Positions 35,815 to 48,633 of a DNA stretch of 64,000 nt are shown here, in pieces. The notes below the pieces were generated by a model. The model did not search any database, was not told the DNA's origin, and worked only from the letters and a program-made list of their open reading frames with translations. The translations under genes and the position numbers were made by a program. Source of the stretch: Flammulina velutipes (taxonomy: Eukaryota; Basidiomycota; Agaricomycetes; Agaricales; Physalacriaceae); contig CM022369.1 of NCBI GenBank assembly GCA_011800155.1, positions 2,976,001 to 3,040,000 on the forward strand, read 5' to 3'. Position 1 is the stretch's first letter, and each line of letters opens with the position of its first letter.

Positions 35815-37079
35815 ATGTCCTCCAGCTCTTCCCGTCCTCCCTCTGGCTTTGGTAAGCATTTTAGAGTCTTATGGCGATGATTCTAACATAGTTTCCCCTC
35901 TAGATAGCAGCCAGGAATCCTATCTTGGCAAATTCCAGATCAACGAGACTCCAGACCAGTTAACATTCGCAACTCCCCTCACTCCCGACTCTTCGTCGTC
36001 TCGCGCCTCCGATCAAAGATCACCACCACGTGATCCCCGCCCACGGCGCACAGGTCAGAACGACGTACCCCGCCCCCGAAATGCATTCATCTTCTTCCGC
36101 TCCGAATTTAGCAATGAAAAGAAAGAGGTGCTTGGCCAGAAAGACAATCGTCACATCTCGCAAATCGCTGGCGAGATCTGGAAACTTATGAGCGCGGAGA
36201 AGCGCGCTCGGTTCGTTGAGATGGCGGAGAGGGAGAAGCTCCTTCACCAACAGCTATACCCCGACTACAAGTATTGCCCCAACAAACGCGGACCGCGCAA
36301 ACCCCGGATCACGTACGGCAACACACCAGAGCACAAGCTGTATTACGAGAAGATGGCTGTTGCATGCGTAGAGGTTGGGGACGACGGCACCGCGCTCACC
36401 GAAGCTATCCGGGCCATGCCAAAGGTTGAAGATGATAGACCGAAGCGCACCCGCAAGGCCAAAGCCAAAATCATCACCGCCCCCGCCCCCGCCACCTCCA
36501 CTTCGCGCAAAGCCGAAGCCATTCGTAATGCTCGGGCAGCCTCGGTGGAGACTATATCGTCGGATGTAGCCACGTGCGCTTGGTCTCCAGCTACCAGCGA
36601 GGAATTTGCCTTCGACACTCCCTTATTGCCCCCTACGACACACGCCGTGCGTTTTCTCCTCAAGTCCTTGCGATTCTTTGCTTACACTACACCAGGCTGG
36701 AAACTTTAATCAGCCAGTTCATTGCGAGATGCTCGCTGAACAAAGCCCTCCGTTCTACGGGAACTACAACAACTACCCGACCGATGGTCAAGGGTATCCC
36801 TTCCCCGCAGCCGGTTATCCTTCCGTTGATGGCACATATTCTTCAACGGCCGCTCAACTTCATTTCGATGAGCAGGTCGAGCACATCGACGGCTCGCAGA
36901 ATTATGGAGAATCGATTGACGTGTACCCGAACTATCTCAACTCTCAGTATGGCCTCTCTGCGTACGAGATGCATGATTATAGCGGCCCTCTGTCACCTGG
37001 ACCTTCCTCTCTATCCACAATTCCCCTGTACGACTACAACCCCGGAACATGGGACGCTGCCTGGCCAGCCTCTTATTGA
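35815..37079 (+). CDS. HMG-box transcription factor (MATA_HMG/SOX type)
   Basis: Exon 1 MSSSSSRPPSGF is spliced to DSSQESYLGKFQINE. The HMG box starts VPRPRNAFIFFRSEF, continues through RHISQIAGEIWKLMSAEKRA and ends YPDYKYCPNKRG. The RPxNAFxxFR opening is that of single-box sequence-specific fungal factors, which often control mating and fruiting. A basic segment (PKRTRKAKAK) and an Ala/Pro-rich linker follow. After a second intron the C-terminal region is Tyr/Asn/Pro-rich and ends TWDAAWPASY, a possible activation domain. It is not adjacent to pheromone receptor or homeodomain genes in this window, so it need not be a mating-type gene. Confidence 0.88.
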
Positions 37080-37632
37080 TGCGCCAGTGCATTCACGATG
37101 AAAAGAGGTTCGCGCGCTGGCGCGGATCTCCAACTTACGCATTCTCCCCCCTTCTCCTAATGAGCTAGTATGGCTCAAAAGTTATCGTTATATCTCATTA
37201 TTTTGTTCTCACTGTATCACTTGTTCCTTTTTTTTGAATGTACCAATACTTACACTTTCGTACGATTTGTTTACTATGCTTTGCAAAATTTGATTCATTT
37301 GCTGTCCTTGGTGGTTTTACGTGCGAGTAACGCTCAGGATAGTACCATTTCATTTGTAAAGAACGGTGTCCATAGTTATCAAGGCGGGCGACGCCACATC
37401 AGTACTATTGATGACTTCGCGAGACTTCGCGTTGAAATGATGTGTGACCGTTGTGACACCATTGACCTGCTCTCCAGTACTCTCCCCAGCCTCTTGTAAG
37501 AATTGACTCTGAAGTTGCCTATAAGATGGATTTCGGCGTGCCCGAGCATAAACTCACGCCTTGATAGAAAGAAACTATATCCTTCCATTCATTTCACAAA
37601 GCGTGCACCCGGTGGTACACCATTCAGATCAT
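37080..37632. other. Intergenic region
   Basis: 3' ends of convergent HMG-box and dihydroorotate dehydrogenase genes. T-rich around 37200-37300. No coding sequence recognised. Confidence 0.45.
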
Positions 37633-38772
37633 TCACTCTGTGGACTCGGATAACATCTCAAATGCCTTGACTCCTTCTTTGCCGAGAAGCGTAGCGGCAC
37701 TAATTGGTAGATTTTAGCAGTCGGTATTAGCGTATTTCAGGAAAAGAATGCGCACCCTATAACGCCAGCTCCGGCCTTTGTCATCCTAGCTGCGGCTTGT
37801 TTACTCGTAACTCCACCGACGCCTATGATAACTATGGTCTCCAGCCCATCATACTCCTTTGGCCGCTCGAGGTGCAATAGCTTGTGGAATGAATACACGT
37901 TTCCTAGGGCTAGCGAATGCAGAGCCTCACCCGCCAGTCCACCTAGCGGGGTAGGGAGGGCAAAATCACGTCCGTCCGTGCTCTCATCTTGTGCCGTCTG
38001 GTCAGAAAACAAAAGAGAATTTCCTAAAGTGTTTGTGCACGTAATGAACGCGAACGGAGTGCGTTTCTTCATCGGCGTACCGAGCGCCGACATGATACCG
38101 ATGGAGAAATCGCTGAGGACGTTTAAGACATGGACAAACTGCTTGTGGTAGGTATACGGGGGGAGCTTTAGTCCGATAGTTAGAGTGCGATCCTTGCGAT
38201 GCGCCGTTTCCAGACCATTTAGGAGTTCGCGGAGTTCGTCAAAGTCGTACCCAGTCGGCGGGGCCGTAGGGCCGACATTTGGGCAGGACGTATTGAGTTC
38301 AATGGCGATACGGGCACTGGTCCCCGGTGTGCGATCGGAGAGCTTGCTGCGCAAGGTCTGTATGGCGTCGATTAGACTATCTAGCTCCGACCAAGTTGTG
38401 GCGGCGACACTGATAATGAATGGTTTGGAAGGATATAAACAGGTTGGAGAGGTAAGAATAGTTTCGATCCAAGAAAGGTAATGCGATAGAGGGTGGGGGG
38501 AGTAGCCATATGAATTGACGGAAGAAACAGAGGAGGTTGTGAACGCGACCTAGTTGTGACTGGTCAGAGAAGCAGTCGGGTGCCGAAGAGATGAAGTGTC
38601 AGACAGTATGAGCATCAGTTTCCTTGTATCCTTTCAAAGTGGCGGTCCGTGTGGTCACAGCACCTGTGTATGGGCAGTTGAAGAGAGCTTCTAAGTGATT
38701 GTAGTCTGAAGCCCATGCACAGGCTGTATTGATAAGAGGGGGAGAGATAGTCAGGCTATTGATTTTGACCAT
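37633..38772 (-). CDS. Dihydroorotate dehydrogenase, class 1A (fumarate type)
   Basis: Begins MVKINSLTISPPLINTACAW with the family opening, then NCPYTGAVTTRTATLKGY. Further blocks are SVSSVNSYGYSPHPLSHYL, IAIELNTSCPNVGPT (the FMN-site N-x-SCPN block), TIGLKLPPYT, FITCTNTLGN, GGLAGEALHSLAL and ETIVIIGVGGVTSK. An intron then gives GAATLLGKEGVKAFEML and the stop at 37633. It lacks the N-terminal mitochondrial anchor of class 2 enzymes, so it should be cytosolic and use fumarate rather than ubiquinone in pyrimidine synthesis. Most basidiomycetes rely on a class 2 enzyme, so this may be an additional copy. Confidence 0.88.
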
Positions 38773-40440
38773 GGTCCTGCTACTATTGCGTGAGTCTGAA
38801 CAAATCGCAGTCGATGGACATACGTGCAATAAATGGGGTCGAAGGACGTATGAGAACAAACTCTCGAAGCACATGGTAAACATGTGCACGCACTGTTGAC
38901 TTGTCTTCGCTCAATCATCACTTCCGATATCGCGCGCCTTCATGGATGGCTACTGGATGGCTGCTAATCTTTATTGCCCAATTCTGAGAAACGACAGCGC
39001 TCTTCCTCTTCTTCAAGGTCCGGATACCCTCGCGGGCACATTGGCCCCTGGTAACTTCGAATTTCTATTGTGCTCCGGCTCTCCTGCCTTCCAGCCTATG
39101 ATATGATAGTACTCTTCTCACCGAATCTAGCTCACGGGCGTTGAATCCCGTTCGAAGATGATGGTCGATCGCGAATCATACGCTACTCAAGTCGGGCATG
39201 TTACTCAAACAGGGATCCTCAACCCCCGCTTTGAATACGGCATTCATAAGGACTTCGTTCAACTTTCTCGTGGTTGCCTCTTTGGTGTCCTGCAGTGGCA
39301 CACACTGTGATCAGCTCTTTCCAACTCCTCTCCGGTTGGTATCGGACTCCTTGCGGGGTAGTGATGAGGAAGCAACTGGAAGCAATGGCACCTTTCTCCT
39401 GCCATACATTGACACGAGCCAAAACCATATCGATTCCAAAACTTCCGGAAACTTCTATGCGCTGCTACATTCCTTTCTTTCAAGTTCGCTTGCGGCTTGG
39501 AAATCTCCTGTTACTCTATTGGAATGTTTATTTGGAACCAACCTCCTAGATAACGATCACTCCCTCAAAAATTTACCAGCTGTTACAGATACTTCATGTG
39601 CATGCATGTGCGCCACAGCATCGGAGTTTGGTTCTAAACCTGCCTCTTCTTACTCTGGTACGTTCGTGCTGTTCTGGTACTGTCAGACCAACGTATGCTC
39701 CCTAGGTCCCGAGCGTCGACGCTGGTTTGGAGTGGGAAGGCCTATAAACCTCCATATGCGTACCCCAATCCTAAAGTCATAGCTGCTATTTCGGAAACTC
39801 TTGGCAATCATCCAACGCCCACCTACTCGTCCTGACTCCCACGGTCTCGCCAATCATGGTCGGACGCGCTCCTCGTTCCTGTCTCTCCTTCTTCTCTACC
39901 ATGCTCGATGAGCTAGATAGACAATCCACAGGCTTATCTTCCACATGCTCTCGACATATCTCTTGCCCTTTTCCGACATGGGGGACGACATCTCCTGCCA
40001 AACAACTACGCCCATCCGACACGGCTTCTGGCCGTAAGCTTCATATAACTGCCGATCCGTGAGCGTCATCTTTCTACGAGATACGCATCCGTGAACCGAA
40101 CCAATAGATCACCTCTTCGGATTTGGCCGTTTCCAATCAGCATTCATAACCCGACCTTCACATGTACCTTTCCTTCAGATATTTGGTGATCTGTCGCGAT
40201 TCGGGCGTCAAAGTCTAGTATTGATGTTGTTTTCGAATCGTCTTCCACACGTCTGGTGCCACGTTCAAGCATGGCTCCCGCCGATTGATGAGGACCACTC
40301 AGCCGTTTATGGATGTACCCAACACACAATTTGGAGTCTGCGTTCGATCCCTTATATCAACCGCGGCTATGGGTAGCGGACTTCCTCTCTTCTTCTCTCC
40401 CCATTCCTGGCCAACTCTCTTTCCCCAGACGCACTAGACA
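38773..40440. other. Long stretch without a supported gene
   Basis: The largest open frame (39198-39782, plus, 194 codons) encodes a Ser/Leu-rich product without recognisable domains. The opposite strand is open over the same part. Codon use and splice signals do not single out one strand. The right part (after about 40300) is CT-rich and likely the promoter and leader of the zinc-finger factor. Confidence 0.35.
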
Positions 40441-42972
40441 ATGGCTTTCCTCTACGATCCTGTCCCCGAGGTCAAGGCCAACGGCGAGTTGTCAAGGATG
40501 AGATCTCACAAGGGTAACGCTCCTACGCTGCCACAAACGAAGCATTGTCCTCTCTGTCCCGCGAAGTTCACTCGAACCACTCACCTCCATCGACATCTTC
40601 GTTCTCGTAAGTTATTCTGTCGTAAATCAGAGATCCTTACTGATGCTCATCTTCTCCATTAGACACCAACGAGCGTTCATACAAATGCGATGTAGGTCTT
40701 TGCTGCGGTACTGCGCGACGTGTTTTTGATTATACGACGACAGTTGTGCGGCGCTGAGTTTACTCGAAGCGACCTTCTGACTAGACACAAAAAGACTTGC
40801 GGCGACCCGTTAGTAGTTCTGTCATCTTGGTCGTGCCTTTTACTTATTTCTCGGCATTCACCGCAGTGCTATGCATCGGTCGCGAAGAAAGTCATGCCAG
40901 GTGAGTTAGATGTGCGCTCCCAAGAAACTGACATTTCGCTGACCTCAGTCCTCCAGGCTTGCGCCGAGTCGAAAGTGAAGTGCAATCTTCAATATCCTTG
41001 CTCCAAATGTGTCACACGGGGCAAGACTTGTCAGTTCGTCAATGACCCGACAGTCTCCCGACACAAAAAGAGCCAGGCGGAGAAGAAGAGACGTCATGAT
41101 ACTGATAGTGGTCCGTGTTCATCTGCGGATTCTGTGCCTGCGTCGCCCATATCCTTGAGCGGCCTGTCCTCGTTGTATATATCCTCGTCATCCAGTGGCG
41201 ACAGCTTCTATGATTCTGGCCATTCCCCTCTGTCATCTCCTCAAACGCCGCCTCCTGGCTATCACGATCTAGGTTTTCCCGAGCAAGACTATGCTTTTAC
41301 GGATCTGGACAACGAGCCTGTGTTCACGGCGGATGTGTTCTTCGAGCAGTTCCAGGCACCTTCTCCTGTCGAAGACCAGACGCACGAGCAGAGCATATGG
41401 TGGGACAACGCCCTCGGTGGACATTACGAAAGTTCGTCAAGCAGGTCTCTCCAATATATCCGGAGTACCGACACTCCTCTAGGTTCAAATAACATGTTCA
41501 ACGCTCCAAAGGCTCCGAGAAGTGGCATGCTACCTGAGGCTCAACTTGATTATTACCGTGGGTGATTTAGTGTGTTACTCTTCCTCGAAGCATCTGACAT
41601 CTGTCTGATGTAGTGTACCTTTTCTTTGAAACGTTCTCACCTCAATTACCTATCATCCATCGAGGCACTTGGGAGCGAAGCGGGAAACCACCTATTCTGA
41701 CACGTGCGATGCAAGCTTGCGGCGCGCTCTTCGTCAAGACACGCGAAGCATTCCGGTTTATCTCGGAAACTATAACTGCAACCCGAGATGTGATAATGGA
41801 AGAATTCGTGAGCGCTTGACTTCATTGTTCTATACCCTGGCTCTAACATGTTCTTTTACCAGGCTCGGGCGACTGCTCAACAGCGGGATCTGCTGATTGT
41901 CGCTGTAGCGCTCTTACAGACGATCGGCCTTTTCCATAAGAACACCGAACTCCGAGAGTCATCCAACATATGGCATGGTATGCTTGTCATGGTACGTATG
42001 CTTTCTGTCGCCTTGATACAATCTCAACCCATTCCTGCATGATAGATGATTCGACAGTCAGAAGCTGTCAAACGGTCGAGAACATGGAGTCTGCCAGATC
42101 TAGATGATCTCCAGTGTATTGAGATGGCCTGGCAGGATTGGGGCTTCCATGAAACAGTCAAACGGTGAGTTACACATTCTACCTATTTCTCGGGGACACC
42201 AAGACTAAACAGCGGGACATACAGTGGGCTACTGCTTTCATATTTGCACGACTGTTGTCATGGCATATTCTTCTCTATGGAACCAGCTCTGCAAGGGAAC
42301 GAACTGGAGATGAACCTGCCTTGCGACAATGACCTCTGGGATGCACCTACCGCTGTCGAGTGGTACGCCTCCATCAATAAGCCGTCGCCATACGGTCTAG
42401 CTCCCATGCGATTGCCCGGCGCTCCCATGCAGCAGGTTCTGCAAGCCCTCGGCGACAGTCGTACCACACGCAGCCTTCCGCCTTTGAACAGATTTGCCAT
42501 GTTCATATTAGTCCACGGTATCCTTCGCAGCATGTACGTGCAAGCGCATGCCGGGCCAAACTTTCTGGGATGTGATGGCCAGCGCGTGAGCGCCTCACAC
42601 TTGGGTGTTCAGTTCGTCTTGCACAATTGGCTTCAGTTGTGGTCAGGCATTCAAGGCGTGGAACCTGTCGAGCCCACTGGCGGTGAGCTACCGTTCGCAT
42701 GTGATGCGCTACCGTTTTATTGGCTGGCACAAGTCTCGCTACTGGCCATGCAGTCCGGAAGTGTGGACTGTCTTGTGGGTGGGATGGCTGGGGCACGATT
42801 CTACGTCGTGAAAGAATGGCTGAACCGGATTCGCTTTTTCCTCCGGACGAACAAGGATGTCCCGCCCGATCTGTGGAAGGAGCTCATGCTAATACGGGAG
42901 CAGATCCATAAGACGGCGTCGACTTCGACTGCGTCTTTGGATCCGATAAACGGGGTTGTGTCATTTTTTTAA
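40441..42972 (+). CDS. Transcription factor with C2H2 fingers, Zn2Cys6 cluster and fungal_trans domain
   Basis: Exon 1 carries HCPLCPAKFTRTTHLHRHLR (first C2H2). Later exons give HTNERSYKCD and LCGAEFTRSDLLTRHKKTC, the second finger with Cys as last ligand. After two more splices comes a Zn2Cys6 cluster, CQACAESKVKCNLQYPCSKC then VTRGKTC, with spacing C2C6C5C2C6C. A Ser/Pro-rich acidic linker follows. The middle-homology domain (fungal_trans) starts VYLFFETFSPQLPIIHRGTW and includes TRAMQACGALFV. The protein ends DPINGVVSFF at 42972. Factors with both finger types are a fungal class regulating carbon/nitrogen or secondary metabolism; target genes are unknown. Confidence 0.88.
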
Positions 42973-43957
42973 TTTGTGTATTTGTTGGACAGTTCCTCCG
43001 CTCTCGAAGTGTGCAAGTTACACAAGCGATTTTTAGATTTATATGTATCAACTAGAAATGTTGCAGTATTCAACATGTATTTCGACTTGTACTTTTACAT
43101 TTTGCGCGCCACATATGTTCGGCGATCACTGAAATTTAAGCTCCGCTCAACTATATAGAGTCAAAGCGAACTCTAAATTTGTGTTCTTCTACGTTCATGA
43201 CCTGTCCAACCAATTCACCGACCGTCCTCCAACAGTGAGTCTTTCGATTCTATATTCTACCTACCAATGATTCTAAAATAATACTGATTTTAATGAGCCT
43301 GACTCGTTTTTACGAGCTTGACGATATCTTTTTTGTCTGAGCCTTTTTGCTTCTGTTTGAATTGTCTGTAAAGTCCAATACTGACATTTTCGTTCTAGGC
43401 GACGACTAGCTTCCGTCCTCTCTTCTCCTGTACTCAGTACTTGATGTTGTCAATCTATATAAATTTTTCACCCAACTTTCTGTGGAGTGAGTCTGGCTCG
43501 TTGAAAACGCGTCGCTGTATCGGGATGTTGCCTCCCGGGCGAAGAAACCACTATCATTCGCGTCTATTTACCACCGACCTAGCCTTACGGGGAAGCGCCT
43601 TCCAATCATTGACCAACGCAAATCCCACACCATAAATGGATCTCTCCAATCACGCATCGACCAACTCTTCGACTATTTTTATGCATCGTACCGTCATCGT
43701 CAATGGCAGATGACCAGCTCGTTGGGCCACCTCGAACTTGCTTCTGAACATCCTAACCTTGATGGTAGATCCCCACTAATAACTATGCCATTGGTACGGC
43801 GCATTCCGCTAAGCCGTATCGGACAGCGTGTTATTTTTGTATCCAACGGCGTGAACGTGCGGTTGACGTGTGGCGTGTCAATCTTGTTCGTTGATTTTTC
43901 GCACTGTATTGGGCTCTAGTGATTGAACTACATCTAATGCGTGGCTCATACTTAGTG
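42973..43957. other. Intergenic region
   Basis: Between convergent genes. AT-rich; only short open frames without recognisable domains. Confidence 0.45.
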
Positions 43958-45290
43958 TTACATCCGGCTATTGCGATCGTGATGCAAAATGCTAAATAGT
44001 GTGTACGCGAGCTCGTCGGGCGCTTCTTGCACAATCTATCGAGACGCCGTAAGAAAATCATCGCTGATCATGGATCATCCGCCTACCATATGCCCCACGT
44101 CGGGAACACGAGTGACTGAAGCGAATGTGCGATCTTTCAGAAGAGCATCCTGTTTCACTCTGGCACTGTGTTTATCCAGCCGTAAGTTTAAGAAATGCGA
44201 CGAATGCGAGAATACGAACAACATGTCAGGTATATCCCCAAACACAACATGAATGGGTATCGTTTGGGCTGCGGCGTCGAGGCTCGGTATGGCCAACACC
44301 GCACTGAGTGGTGTGACGAATGGTCCAGCCTCGTGCTTGGGATGGCACGCTAGAGTAACGCCCCCTCCAGGAAGCGGCTTCAATCCTTCTCTCTGATAGG
44401 ATGGTCAGCACGCCATGGGAGGGCTCCGATGTGGGTCACCAACAGTATAGATATCCAGAAGACGTTCGTCCCAGCGGTTCCATGGGGCTCGTGATCCAAA
44501 GTACTGTCGGGCTTCAGTCTGGTCTTTCCATACCGCACGACGGTGCGGTATCCTTTGAACGGCGGCCTTGTAAACTGGCGTGTCTGCCACGTTGTGTAAT
44601 TCCTTCGGCCAAATAGGTGGTTCGACCAAGACGATTATGTCAAAGGTATCTTGACAATTCAGAAATGTCGTAGCGTGCACTCTAACGGTTTTATGAATGA
44701 TAAAACAATGGAACACAGCTAGAAAACACACGCAGCCTGAGACCCGGCAGAATGACCGATGAGAACCACCTTATGCACCCCTTTCAGCCTTCTAGGTGCG
44801 ATTAAATCTTTGTACAGATTTGCGCAAGTTTCGCCGTAGTCTTCGCCGCCTGAAAGTTAGGCTTGAGAGAGTGGATGTGAAAGGGAAACATGCGACGCAC
44901 GGTATGTCCAGGACCCATCATGGATGACTCTTTCGTTCAACTTTGCAGCAGCCCCATGAGTCTGTGCATCGATCGCCCAAGATTCGAGAATGTGGACCGA
45001 GGAATTACTGGAAAGCTCGACCATTCGTTGGATGGAGGGTTCCCAGTGCTCTTTGTCTACGCATTTTTTGAGACATATTGAGCCTTACTAGAGCAAGAGA
45101 ACGCACGAAATCCTGTCCCATGGGCAAATATCAAGATATAACCTGGCCTTTCTGGGGAGAGGACACCATTGCTGCCGGGAGGGAGGTAACGCCGTGCTGT
45201 AGACTTCAGTGACTTGCCAGTGCCGTAAGATTCGACGATGAAATCATTGTCATTGGGCTGGGGAGGTTGGATTTCAGTAACAACATCCAT
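43958..45290 (-). CDS. Alpha/beta hydrolase
   Basis: Start MDVVTEIQPPQPNDNDF. A strand YILIFAHGTGF provides the oxyanion HG motif, followed by KEHWEPSIQRMVEL. The nucleophile elbow is KVVLIGHSAGS (GHSAG). Later blocks are IIVLVEPPIWP, a cap-like region, IPIHVVFGDIPDM and FASVTRVPDVGHM with the expected catalytic His. The final exon after a 50-nt intron gives IVQEAPDELAYTLFSILHHD and the stop at 43958-43960. Topology is that of single-domain serine hydrolases of the MhpC/Abhydrolase_6 type, probably cytosolic because no signal peptide is seen. Substrate unknown. Confidence 0.82.
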
Positions 45291-46023
45291 GATGTATACC
45301 AACACTGACTGGTTGAAAGTGAGTCGGATTATAAAGCCTTGAAGAGCATGGAGTCGCAGGCGCATGAATATCGAGATTGGTCACAAATTAGTATGCCGCT
45401 GCTGAAAGCGATCTCTTGTCCAACCCGGATTGTTGGTGAGCCCCGTAGTCGTATCTATTATAGACATTTTCGTTTAGATGTTCATACATGAAGTATGGAC
45501 ATGAGAATGCCGTCGGGATATGCAGCTCGAGAGATAGATAGGTTGCTAAAATGAGCCATTCGAGTATCGGTTGGCGGGAGTCCAAAGGTTGAACGACGAG
45601 AGCGCCTGTTGCGCCCGCTGCTAGTGCGCCAAGTTGTCAGAAAATCTCAGGATGATCCCAAGGTATTTTGGGGTGCAGCAACATTCTTGGACGAGCGTAT
45701 TCTGGCCTAAGTTTAGATGAGCCGCGTCGGTGCGTGTGAACGCGAACGCTCCTTGTAGGCGGCCTATTTAACAGAGCGGGTTAAGTACCGTTACAAAAAT
45801 AGAAGAATTAAATTACACACGGGACGTAGAGACGAGTCCTTTGTATTTAATAATGACCTGGACTGGAGCAAGGATAAGAGTCTGAGTTAAGTACAAGCTC
45901 AAGTTCAAGTTGAACGAGGAAGGAAGGAACGTGACCACGTAAGCATTTGATTGTGGTCCGGTCCGGACTGCCGGATTGCGCCACACTACAAAAGTATCAC
46001 GACTTGAAGTCAACTTCTGGACG
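45291..46023. other. Intergenic stretch with a possible gene relic
   Basis: On the minus strand an open frame of about 83 codons (about 45388-45636) reads LGALAAGATGALVVQPLDS and later LEWLILATYLSLELHIP. Just upstream, in the same frame but beyond a TGA, lies PRMLLHPKIPWDHPEIF. The composition is protein-like, yet no start, splice pattern or family could be assigned. It may be a decayed gene or the last exon of an unrecognised one. Confidence 0.3.
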
Positions 46024-48423
46024 CTACATATTCATCATGACCATGTATCTAACACGGATTTGTGAAACATCGTATACGATATACTATACGGGTCAATTAG
46101 TGAGATTGAGATGAACAGAAAATGATTTCTAAACGCACTTCGTTGTACTGCAGGTAGCCGCGCACACCAGCGTCCATTCCTATACCATCAGGCATATAAC
46201 AGCCCAAGAGTTCAGGATTACCCAATGCATCGCCGGCGTCCTTCCACTTCACAGGCTGATTCCGGCCAACACCCTTGGTGGCTCGTTTACCAAGTTTCAA
46301 ACATTTCTCATCAGCGCGAAAATCCTTAGCAGAATGAGAAAGTTAGCGGAAGCTATAAAGTTATGACATACACCATTCAAGCATTCAAGGACAGGCAGCG
46401 TGGCAACCTCACAAAGGAGGAGAAGGCCAGTACTTCGTGACATACTGAACGAGCTTGAGTACTTTTATGATGTTCTGAGCATACGGACTCACTTCGAGTG
46501 GCAGTAACCAGCCGACTAAGCATTGTATAGAATCAGATATCCAATGAAAGAGCCCGACTTGTCCATGACTTACCTTTGACATCACCTGGGGGGAGGGATG
46601 ATAGTTAGATGTGATGATAAGTTGATGTTGGCAGAACAACACTTACATCTGCGAAGTAAACACCTTTACCAAACATGTATCCAGTTGACGGAGCCTCCGG
46701 GGGAGCAATCCGCAGACCTTGCTGAAGAATTCCCACAAAATTAGCAGTTCTGGAACCGTGCCACAGTAGTAAACGTTCTCCATCGGCAACCTTGTCGAAA
46801 CCGCCTTTCATCCACCTCTCGGACTCTCCTGGCCTATATTTCGTTCCTTCAGTGTTACCGTCGAGCGAGAAACCAGCAGACACATACCGTTCGACCCGAT
46901 ATATATGTTTGATCCCGTCCTTCCGAATGTGAGTGTGTCTCTTGCCGTGGCTATCCCGCGCGTACCCAGCGATGGCTTTGAACTCTTGAGAATCTTCCGA
47001 GACGACTTCCATTCTCGAGAGGCCAAGAAACTGATACTGAGTATCGATGGGGTTGACTGTATTTCCTTCCTTTTCACTAGTAGATGAAGAATTGAATTTC
47101 GAGGCAATTTCCTGGTGACGCTTAGTTGAAAGGAGCATATAATTTGAGGATACATACAATATCGCCTAGTGCATCGACGAGGTCGAGTTCAAGTTTCAGA
47201 CGTTGCACTGTATCGATGACTAGTGGTTTGTTCCGGCCGAAATTATGAGGAACAATTCTAAAACGCAGAGGTTAGCACGTAGAACGTACGTAGAGGCAGG
47301 CCATTGACGAATAATATTTTCCTGTGAGATGGGCGAGAGCATCATGTAAAGTATTTCCATTTTCTCTAGCGGTCTTGCCAGTCGGGTCCGTCAATACTTC
47401 AGAGATTTTCTAGATCGGTTTTAGTATCGTTATTGTCTGTGTATATCATGATATCTAGATTACCTTTAGCGCCGAGAATCCGTTGAGAATAGTTGTTTTG
47501 GATAGTTTCCCTGTTGAGGTATGATCGTACCAAGTGCTGTTGTGTGGCGTCGTCATGACTTACCGAGAGGCAATTTCTGAGCATCATAATTTAGGGACGA
47601 TAACGTCGAGTCTATAACACTATTTCACGCTTGTTAGTATTTGAAACTCGTGATTCCGGAATGGAAACACTAACTCTTGAGAGAAAATTAGACGCAGGAC
47701 CTCTTGAATGGGAGGCGCAAGAGTAGATTCTGGTATAGACTCCATTTGTGATGTCTTCTGGTCCTTTTGAGATTCATTCTCGTCATAGTTTCGTTCTGAG
47801 GAAATTAGCATACTTATGGTCTGTTTAAGGGCCGCCACACTTCACCTAGCCAAACATACCGACCTGTTCAGAACAATCAACTTCAACTCGGCTAAAGAGA
47901 AGCACAACCGTACCCTCTTTCGGTGGCTGATCTAAACGTTTCTCCCATTTTACGCCAGATTTATGCACGAACTGGCTCTTAAACTTTTTCATCGCTATGG
48001 CTGCAGGAAATGGCCCCTAAGGAGTAGTTCAAGTAAATATTGAGCTCAACTTGTACAACAGAACCAATACCTTTATTTGGGACGTGCCGTTCTCCCCGAC
48101 ACGACCCCAACGCGTAAAGAGGATGCAGTCAGAGTCAGAGCCGACGGGATGCAGGAGCTGGAGAGCGTAGAATTTATTCGAGTTCACCCCAACAATATCC
48201 GTGTGATTGAGGATAGCGTCCCATACGCCCGTGTGGTTCTTGTATACTTGATGTGGGGCTGTAGGATTTCCTCGCATGAGAGCAGAATTCATTGAAAGAG
48301 ACGCGACGACGTACTGGCGGCGCTGAAGCAAGGATCCACAGGTACGGTACTGGCTCTTCTGAGAAAGCTACGGAGGTGGGGAAAGCGTCCCCATAGTGGT
48401 GGTGGTCGACTTAAAGTCTGCAT
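46024..48423 (-). CDS. Poly(ADP-ribose) polymerase with presequence-like N-terminus
   Basis: From Met at 48423 the N-terminus is MQTLSRPPPLWGRFPHLRSF then LRRASTVPVDPC, rich in Arg/Ser/Pro and without Glu; an upstream in-frame Met at 48483 would add 20 residues. The WGR domain follows ([29 protein letters not shown]), then the PARP regulatory helical domain (SLNYDAQKLPLGKLSKTTIL). The catalytic domain has [20 protein letters not shown] (His), [12 protein letters not shown] (Tyr) and YLQYNE spliced to YIVYDVSQI (Glu), so the H-Y-E triad is intact. It transfers ADP-ribose from NAD+. It lies in tandem with a second PARP upstream. Introns are many and share positions with the neighbour. Mitochondrial targeting is an inference. 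Confidence 0.85.
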
Positions 48424-48633
48424 TGAACGCGTATAGGGGCTACTTAAATGGTGATTGTGATGGTTGTGATTCTGAGTGAACAAGCCTAGGTTTGCTGGTA
48501 CCTATGATGGAAATCAACTGACGCCTGAATCGTTGTTAATTAATTGGTGTGAGATGTTAGTCTGAAAAGATCAATAGTTTGTTGAGATAAATACAGCACA
48601 ATTAAATGTCCACAGTGACCCGAAGTATGTACT

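Noticed and set aside
39198..39782. A 194-codon plus-strand open frame
   Set aside because: No recognisable motif, overlapping open frames on the other strand and no supporting splice or promoter signals; kept only as part of the gap description.
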